Below, piece after piece: positions 63,764 through 64,000 of a stretch of 64,000 bases of DNA. The stretch spans positions 7,135,990 to 7,199,989 of the forward strand of contig JAKCOZ010000011.1 in assembly GCA_022605955.1 (NCBI GenBank), given 5' to 3'. A program made the position numbers and the translations under genes. The first letter of the stretch is position 1. Each line of letters opens with the position of its first letter. Origin of the DNA: Rallus limicola (lineage: Eukaryota > Chordata > Aves > Gruiformes > Rallidae). Below the pieces are notes generated by a model. That model ran no database searches. It was given only the letters and a program-made list of their open reading frames with translations, and was not told the origin of the DNA.

Positions 63764-64000
63764 CTTTAATTTAGTGTTGGGATAGCTCACTTGCACCCTG
63801 GCTGTTGTCTTATTGGAGAGGGCAGCCTGCCTCAGATCCTCTAGCACTGAAATAATATCATCCAGCACGCATTTCTTATCCTGATTTCTCAACACACACA
63901 GATGGGAAAAAGTATAATTATAGCCTTTGTAGTTCACCTTCATTTCCAGCACGGCTCGGTGGATCTGCAGGATCACATCAGCCTGATGCAAAATATTGCC
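63764..64000 (-). CDS. PTCHD4: PTCHD4 first coding exon, 3' part (cut by window edge)
   Basis: This stretch is open for 79 codons on the minus strand, from the window edge to a GT donor. It encodes part of the first large extracytoplasmic loop of a Patched-family membrane protein. The peptide contains ILQIHRAVLEMK and CVLDDIISVLEDL, which match PTCHD4 as I remember it and differ clearly from PTCHD1. Two N-glycosylation sequons are visible (NYT at in-window residue 28, NKT at residue 63), with cysteines at residues 35 and 44, as expected for a luminal or extracellular loop. The start codon and first membrane helix lie beyond the right edge. The exon ends in phase 0 after codons for NTKLK. PTCHD4 is known in mammals as a p53-induced repressor of Hedgehog signalling; that role in this bird is inferred from homology. 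Confidence 0.93.

Overview
The window looks like avian nuclear DNA. The evidence is its AT-rich, gene-poor composition, many CR1 LINE fragments with bird-type octamer tails (ATTCTRTG), and two copies of an LTR type I know from Neoaves. No bacterial genes, operons, CRISPR arrays, rRNA genes or tRNA genes were seen. The species cannot be named from this sequence.

The only protein-coding gene I can support is PTCHD4 (patched domain containing 4, PTCH53), on the minus strand. The 3' part of its first coding exon lies at the right edge (63764-64000). Its middle coding exon lies at 37713-38193. Both exons are fully open, have GT/AG splice sites and join in phase 0 across a 25.6 kb intron. The large last coding exon is not in the window, so intron 2 runs from 37712 past the left edge. 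More than 98 percent of the window is therefore intron.

The introns hold young and middle-aged CR1 copies in both orientations, including two nested pairs and one copy with a 5' inversion (fold-back). There are also three decayed CR1 relics of a much older type, one solo LTR (16447-16942) and one LTR 3' fragment (about 1030-1177). Simple repeats include a 123-base pure purine tract with 20 perfect GGAGA units (13948-14070). A C-rich/CAC tract at 63422-63490 becomes G-rich in the PTCHD4 transcript, about 300 nt after the first splice donor. A few AT-rich, repeat-free stretches with homeodomain- and POU-like words are possible conserved noncoding elements, but this cannot be tested without alignment.

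I found no convincing undescribed biological system. The more unusual points are the nested and inverted CR1 structures, the purine tract, the G-rich pre-mRNA segment and one unexplained 113-codon minus-strand reading frame (45754-46095).
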